Below are positions 57,568-64,000 of a stretch of DNA of 64,000 bases, one piece after another. Made by a program: the position numbers and the translations under genes. The stretch is from Scylla paramamosain (lineage: Eukaryota > Arthropoda > Malacostraca > Decapoda > Portunidae): assembly GCF_035594125.1 (NCBI RefSeq), contig NC_087185.1, positions 11,605,164-11,669,163 of the forward strand. Reading direction: 5' to 3'. The first letter of the stretch is position 1. Every line of letters starts with the position of its first letter. A model generated the notes under the pieces. It was not told where the DNA came from and ran no database searches. It saw only the letters and a list, made by a program, of their open reading frames with translations.

Positions 57568-60560
57568 AGATAGATAGATAGATAGATAAATTTATTGACC
57601 ACACAATCATATTACAGCAAACAAAACTAAAACAAAAACTAAAATACAAAAAAAATATCCACAGCAGTAGTCCATTAATAATAGTAGTCCACAATATTCT
57701 AAATCATTAAATAAATATTCTTGCAATGCAGCAAAAGAACTCCCAAAATACAAAATAAAAAAATTTTTTCTCTACCCAAAAATAGACATTACCAGATATC
57801 ATACAAATTATTCGCATTCATTTAAATTTCCTTATTTATATACTTTAAGTACATCGAGAATTACATTACACATCTCGCTAGTTGTACATTTTGTAAATAC
57901 ATCTTCCATTGTTTCGTATCTATAGTTATTCCTTAGATGTTGGGTGAGAGTACAGTTCTCCAGTACGTGTCTCTCCGTCTGTATCTCACCACAACTGCAC
58001 AGCCGCTCCTCCAGCGGTAAGCGGCCCCGTCCTCGCCTATTCCATCGCCCTGTTTCTATAGCTAGAGTGTGGCCAGATAATCGAAACCTTGTAAATTCCA
58101 GTCTATGAAACTCATTTAAGATTTGCCTCTTAGTGTAAATCTCGTGTGTGGATAATGTGGGATTTATGTCTTTATACACTATACATCTTGATGTACCTGA
58201 ATCTCTGATGCAACACTTCGTTTTCTCCAATAACACAGACATGTCAGGTACTTCCCCTCTTATCATTTCTTTCACGCACTTGCTCATATTCGTGTTCTCG
58301 TTTATTACTTTTCTCATTGCAAAAGATAGTGGATCATCATTCATACTGGACCTCTCATCCCACATTTTCTTTAAAAACTTATGTTGTCTATATTTCACAA
58401 GGTCAGGAAGCGATGGATAACCCGACTCGACATAACACACCACGTTAGGAGTAGTTTTTCTCACCCCTAACAGTTGTTTCAGTGCCCAGTTATAAAGCTT
58501 AACTACAGGTTTAACGTCAGCATCAATCCAGGACTCACAACCATACACTAGTGACGACAGGAGGGCAGCGTCAAACACACGTCGCTTTACTATAAAGGGG
58601 ATATCATTATTCTTCTTTAAAAACGATATAAACTTTAACACATGACATAATTTGTTCTTTGCATGTACCTTGACGGCAGAAGACACAGAACCGTCACACG
58701 TAAATGGTGAACCCAAATACATATAACTATCACAGTGTTCCACTTTCATACTCGTACCACCTACACTAAACGGCTCCTTGTCTCCTAGCCCACCATTGAT
58801 GACAAAAAAATTTCGTCTTTGCACTGTTTATCCTCATACCATACTCTTTACAATATTCCTGTAATATCCTTAGCTTAATGTACATATTCTCCCTACTCGT
58901 TGATAATAATACTGTATCATCCATGAACATTAACATTTTTAACCATTCTATAAATACTTCTGGTCTACACTTTTCTTTAACAGATCTGATTAGCATATTG
59001 ACAAACATTACAAACAAAAAGCAAGAGGTAGGGGATCCTTGTCTGACTCCCTGTGAGGCGCTCAATACTGCGGCACCGATAACACTTTCCGTGGTGCGAT
59101 ACATGGCCACCATAGCGGCCAGCATCACGGCCCCGCACCCCAAACCCTTCATCACAGTAAACAGAGTTTTCCTTGGAACGATGTCATACGCTTTCGAGAA
59201 ATCTATAAATACCACAAACAACTTAATCTTCTTTAACCTGGCTGTGTTGGTAAGCAGCCTGAGCGTTACTATATGCTCTATACATCCGCGCTTCTTCTGC
59301 GCCCCTGCTTGTTCCCTGTCTGGTTTGAACCACTGATTCAGGCGTTCACAAAGTACCATCTCATACAGTTTAGCTATAGAGTTAATGACGCTTATTCCAC
59401 GATAGTTATCAGTGCTAGTCTTGTCACCTTTCTTAAATATTACAAATACTTTTGCTCTAATCCATGCATAAGGGAACATAGCAGATGAAAAAATACAACT
59501 AAATAATGTGGCAATAGTAACAAGCCACTGGGGTGACATAAGTGAAAAAACTCCAGGAGGGATACCATCAGGCCCACATGCCTTGTTAACCTTCATCCTT
59601 TTTATTTGATTTTGTACTTCTAGGGGAGAGATGGGTTCGTCAAGCACAGGAATATTAATATCTGTAGACAGATCTGATAAATCATTTTGAGTTTCTCGTG
59701 CAGGATTTAGTACTTTCTCAAAATGGTCTCTAAATTCTGCATCACTTGGTAGATTACTATCACTATGCGTAGATGTACTATAGTTACCCTTCCAATCAAT
59801 TGCCTTCCATACCCTCGCATCGTCATCATCCTCCATCAGCCTCTCCCATCTCCCTAACTCCATTCTACTGACAGGCGACACTTCCTCATTCAGTACAACA
59901 CTACTCTTGGCATATGTATACAAAGTGTCCGAAAGGTTGTTAACATAAGAATTCACATCATCATCTTGTATACATGGCATTTGTTGTGCTATATGTCTCA
60001 CAAAATTCTCCTTATCAATCTCACAGAATCTTACAGGTTTTCTTACCAACCTTGATCTTCCTGCCGTTCCTAACAGAGCTGCGTGTCCACCAAGTGTGGA
60101 CGCCCGTACACTAAGGTTATCTAGGTCTACCCCTGTGACATTCACTGTGGCAGTTATTGGGGCGTGGTCAGATGGAAGGTCGATACGTTGCATCACTGAA
60201 AAATCATTAATAGAGTCTAACAACTGTGGTGATACAATACATACATCTAACTCGGAAATCCATACATCACGCTTGCGGTACCTTTTGTCACTCACGAAAT
60301 TATTCTTACATGTTTTCAGGTTGTTTAACACCAAAAGCTTGTTATTCATACAAATAGAAGACAACACTTCTGCATTGTCATTAGCAACATTGACATCATC
60401 ATTTATATGTGGGTATGAATATGGGTGACTCTCTTGCTCTTGTACATATGGTAAAATTTCCCTCACTCTTTTGCCAAATCTTGCGTTCATATCTCCCATC
60501 ATGATGTAACCATTACACATGTACTTGGCCTTGATTTTTCCTTGAATAGCAGCAAAAGAC
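57568..60560 (-). mobile_element. EN-RT LINE with GATA-type tail, inserted in copy C
   Basis: Minus-strand LINE, 5'-truncated at about 60560 inside EN and ending at 57568 in a (TCTA)n tail (GATA on the plus strand), preceded by AATAAATTTA. The short duplicated target TCAT flanks it (57564-57567 and 60561-60564). Removing it restores the Jockey-like reading through CACGTC...GACGTCC, so this is a clean insertion and the youngest layer of the nest. Confidence 0.88.
57832..60558 (-). pseudogene. EN-RT polyprotein of the GATA-tailed LINE
   Basis: Partial EN (MMGDMNARFG; DLPSDHAPI) is followed by RT: KACGPDGIPPG, VFVIFKKGDKTSTDNYRGIS, DREQAGAQKKRGCIEH, FIDFSKAYDIVPRKT, SASQGVRQGSPTS and the catalytic FMDD (LMFMDDTVLL). 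After a frameshift in a T7 run near 58808 the protein continues (58824-57832) with a C-terminal region, YLGSPF, LVYGCESW, and a Cys/His cluster CSCGEIQTERHVLENC. One missing T would fuse the two frames, so this may be a sequencing or recent error; otherwise the copy looks young. The clade is not resolved from memory; it is neither the Jockey-like nor the I-like family seen nearby. Confidence 0.85.
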
Positions 60561-61450
60561 TCATGACGTCCAACCCTTCAGGAGGTAAACATATCACGCA
60601 GGGAAGCCACAGAACGCCTGACATCTGATCTTTCTAAAATTTCTGATTGGGGCTGAGCAAACTTGGTATTGTTCAATGCCTCAAAAACTCAATTCCTCCA
60701 TCTATCAACTCGACACAACCTTCCAGACAACTATCCCCTCTTCTTCAATGACACTCAGCTGTCCCCCTCTTCTACACTGAACATCCTCGGTCTGTCCTTT
60801 ACTTATAATCTGAACTGGAAACGTCACATCTCATCTCTAGCTAAAACAGCTTCTATGAAGTTAGGTGTTCTGAGATGTCTCCGCCAGTTTTTCTCACCCC
60901 CCCAGCTGCTAACTCTGTACAAGGGCCTTATCCGTCCATGTATGGAGTATGCTTCACATGTCTGGGGGGGGTTCCACTCATACTGCTCTTCTAGACAGGG
61001 TGGAATCAAAAGCTTTTCGTCTCATCAACTCTTCAGCCTCTCTCTCACCGCTGCAATGTTGCATATCTAGCTGTCTTCTACCGCTATTTTCATGCTAACT
61101 GCTCTTTTGATCTTGCTAACTGCATGCCTCCCCTTCTTCCGCGGCGTCGCTGCACAAGACTTTCTTCTTTCTCTCACCCCTATTCTGTCCACCTCTCTAA
61201 CGCAAGATTTAACCAGTATTCTCAATCATTCATCCCTTTCTCTGGTAAACTCTGGAACTCCCTGCCTGCTTCTGTATTTCCACCTTCCTATGACTTGACT
61301 TCCTTCAAGATGGAGGTTTCAAGACACTTATCCACCAATTTTTGACCACTGCTTTGACCCCTTTATGGGACTGGCATTTCAGTGGGCATTTTTTTTATTA
61401 GATTTTTGTTGCCCTTGGCCAGTATCCTTCCTACATAAAAAAAAAAAAAA
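60561..61450 (+). mobile_element. Jockey-like LINE copy C, 3' part
   Basis: Resumes the split RT right after the insertion (GACGTCCAACCCTTCAGG) and continues to the end: [79 protein letters not shown] and SLPASVFPPSYDLTSF. A 3' UTR of about 100 bp ends in poly-A (61438-61450). A small G-run expansion near 60970 shifts the frame. The same 3' end is found in the palindrome spacer at 18119-18888. Confidence 0.9.
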
Positions 61451-61800
61451 TCAATATCCTTAAACTCATGTATTTGTAAGTTGCTGGAAAAGATGGTAAA
61501 TGGCAGGCTTATGTAGTACTTGGAGAGGGAATTACCAGTCACCTGTTTGGTATGGTTATAAGAAAATGAGATCTACTACTTATGTTTTATTGTCTCTGGA
61601 ATATTCCATTTGTGGGGCATTTTTAAGAAGCATCACCATGTTACAGACTTTTTTTGATTTCGAGAAACCTTACGACACAACCTGGCGTCATAGTATTTTA
61701 CTTAGTCTGTTCGAGTTTGGTCTACGTGGCCGACTCCTTATTTTTTATACAGAAATGTTTATCTCGTCGTTTTCTACGGGTCGTTTTCTATTTCTAGGAA
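61451..61800 (+). pseudogene. I-clade-like LINE, continuation of RT
   Basis: Reads SISLNSCICKLLEKMVNGRL, then FDFEKPYDTTWRHSILLSLF and FGLRGRLLIF, the RT blocks that follow the point where the I-like LINE was cut at 55173. A stop follows NGRLM and further shifts occur. It ends near 61800 where it meets the hAT-like gene; the rest of RT, including the catalytic box, is absent. Confidence 0.75.
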
Positions 61801-62067
61801 ATAGTAGTACAATTTAATGAAAGGGTTATGGAGAGAGTTGAAAATTAGCTCAGCAGCAACTAGCTTTTCAGATAACCACATGTCTGAGAAAAACAACCGA
61901 AGAGCTTCCCATTGTTCCAAGAGCCTCTGAAGAACAGCAACCAATGACAACCACCTCGTCTGTGATGGGTGTAGCATCTTGTGGGGCTTCAAATGAAGGA
62001 AAGACTGAAATTGTACAAATTCACTCTGGCACTTGCTACCACACTTAAAAAAAAAAAAAATAAATAA

Positions 62068-62198
<131 letters not shown>

Positions 62199-63296
62199 AC
62201 TCTCTTGCTAAATCCTCATACCTTCAAAGTAGTCTTCCAAGCCTTGCTTGCACAGAGGTGAGCAGAATGGCAAACACATTTGCTTACAAAAAGACCAGGG
62301 CATTTTGTTACGGAAGCGACTTGCAACTGAACTGTGAGCTCAAATCATTACACTACACCCATTAGCACCAAAATCTATCATTTATGTAACTGGGATTTCA
62401 TGTTTCTCAAATGTTTTCATCATTCCCTCATAGAGATTGCTAGTAGTGGCTCCTTTTCCATCATTTTCAGGGTTGGCTGTATTGTAAACTTCACAGAGCT
62501 CCCAGAATTTAATTTCAACACACTCAGTATCATGATCAAAGAATCTTACTACAACACAAGATGTTTTTATGGAACCAACGTCAGTAGACTCGTCCGTAAG
62601 AACACTAAATTTTGTTTCTCTTAGTTTGTGAGCAATTTGTTCTTTGTAGGACTTTCCTATGACATTAGTTACAACTGCAGTTGCTTTAATTATTTTAATA
62701 GCAAATTCCTGTGCTATCTTGGAGTCAATGAAAATATCTCTCAAGACCTCTGACAAGTGATCCATTACCTTAAAAGGCACATTATGTGCAGCTAGAACAC
62801 CTGCCAGCTTTATTTCTGCCCTAGCCAAAGGATTTTTTGTGGTCTGTCTTTTTTTCTTAAAGAAGGTTGACACTGGTACCTACTTGTCCATTGTATCCTT
62901 GAAATATGAAGTGTTTTTTTTTGCCTTTTGCATGATTTTTTAACACTGTTAGCTCTGCAGTCATAGCAACGTTACAAATTTTACACCTAGCTTTATACTG
63001 GTCAGGTGTTTCCTGTAGCCACGGCTTGAAAGCAGGGTCTATTTCCCATTCCTTCCTATATCGTTGCTGACGACGAGACTGAGACCCTGAAGTAGATGTC
63101 TCAGTCTGTCTAGAAGGGCCAGCAGGTGCCTGCGTGGAGTATTAAACACATATGACATATTTCACTGCTTGAACTCACGATGCTACACATAATACCATTT
63201 GCCTCTTTTACATGAACACTCTAAGTTATCACTCACTTTAATAATCTTAAATAGCCACTATGATATTTAACATTTCTGTCTGATGTAACATTTGGC

Positions 63297-63332
63297 GGTG
63301 GATATTACAACACACCTGTTGTAATATCCACC
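63297..63332. repeat. Perfect 16-bp hairpin in the transposase intron
   Basis: GGTGGATATTACAACA, loop CACC, then the exact reverse complement. It lies in intron 1 of the hAT-like gene. Confidence 0.93.
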
Positions 63333-63671
63333 CTAGTTGCCTCTTCTCATTAACTACACAGAAACAGAAGTAAAGTTATTCAATTATTCTGTAACTAATT
63401 GCCTGTAAGATGCATAGGTTAAGAAAGCATCACAAATGGCTCACCTTTCTCTTTTTGGATCCTGAAGATGAGTCCATACTGAATGAAAGTCCTTCTGATC
63501 TACTTAGGCCTACCAGACCTGCGAGTCCGCGACGTGTATTTCACAGGTTCTGAACGCGTGAATTTCTTGTCTCTCTAACGGTAATATGAAATCTTCTAGT
63601 CCCACTGTTTATTTTTCTACAGTTACTGTTTTTTTTTTTTTTAACTCTTACAATATTCTATACAACTACTT

Positions 63672-63819
63672 AGTAAACATCGAAAATTATCGTACAAATC
63701 GTACGAAATATAGAAAATTATGGTGCAAATTGTACGATAATGAGGAACACTATCGTACATCGTACAGAGGGGTAAATAGTCATACATGTACGATAATTAT
63801 AGTACGTCTGGCAACCCTG
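63672..63819 (-). repeat. hAT-like transposon terminus with clustered TCGTAC motifs
   Basis: On the minus strand the element begins at 63819 with CAGGGTTGCCAGACG, a typical hAT terminal-inverted-repeat start. The next 150 bp contain at least seven copies of TCGTAC or its complement GTACGA in both orientations, as subterminal transposase-binding repeats of hAT elements do. It lies about 340 bp upstream of the transposase ATG. The opposite terminus is missing, lost at the junction near 61800. Confidence 0.7.
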
Positions 63820-64000
63820 GGCCGCGCGTGATGCCACCTATGGAGTGATCGAAAACAAAAAGGGGAACAAAAGTCGTTGTACATACAAATTAAACATATA
63901 AATGATAAATATTGGTAATAATGATAACGATAGCAAAAGGAAAATAAACTTAAAATATATACATGGACATCCCATCATAGTATTATGTCTTTGTGTCTCA
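63820..64000. other. Flank beyond the hAT-like terminus
   Basis: Begins GGCCGCGC directly after the terminus, which would be one copy of an 8-bp target-site duplication; its partner is not present because the other end is deleted. Nothing else recognised. Confidence 0.4.

Overview
The window is eukaryotic repeat-rich DNA with no long intact host gene apart from one candidate protein that occurs twice. Long (TA)n tracts, several clades of EN-RT LINEs, a gypsy-type LTR element, spliced PIF/Harbinger-like and hAT-like transposase genes, and AT-rich satellites suggest an arthropod. From memory of similar LINE proteins, a decapod crustacean (possibly a brachyuran crab) is likely. This is inference; no database was searched.

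Layout. (1) 1047-17817 and 19380-36356 are the two arms of a giant, nearly identical inverted repeat (about 16.8 and 17.0 kb) around a 1.56-kb asymmetric spacer. From outside in, each arm holds a Jockey-like LINE 5' end, TA tracts, a CR1-like LINE remnant, a broken Jockey-like RT fragment, an orphan signal-peptide exon with a splice donor, a gypsy element lacking its 3' LTR, about 1.6 kb without recognised genes, a TA tract, an open reading frame for a lysine-rich protein with two tandem retropepsin-like domains, an RTE-like LINE fragment, and an A-rich degenerate tandem array. (2) 36357-46240 is a degenerate satellite of about 97 bp per unit, interrupted at 40745-43154 by a Jockey-like LINE. 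(3) 46241-52140 holds a PIF/Harbinger-like element: a seven-exon nuclease pseudogene (+) facing a Myb-like partner (-). (4) 52290-61800 is a three-level nest: an I-clade-like LINE split by a Jockey-like LINE, itself split by a LINE with a GATA-type tail. (5) 61800-63819 is a decayed hAT-like transposase gene (-) ending in a recognisable terminus with clustered TCGTAC motifs.

How it fits together. Almost everything is retroelement or DNA-transposon sequence at different stages of decay. The exception that deserves attention is the tandem-retropepsin ORF. It is open for 601 codons from its first good ATG in both arms, visibly GC-richer than its surroundings, and is not followed by reverse transcriptase. 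Arm differences are sparse: single substitutions, TA-tract lengths and one 15-nt block replacement. This fits a recent inverted duplication, or two allelic sequences joined head to head by the assembler; sequence alone cannot separate these.
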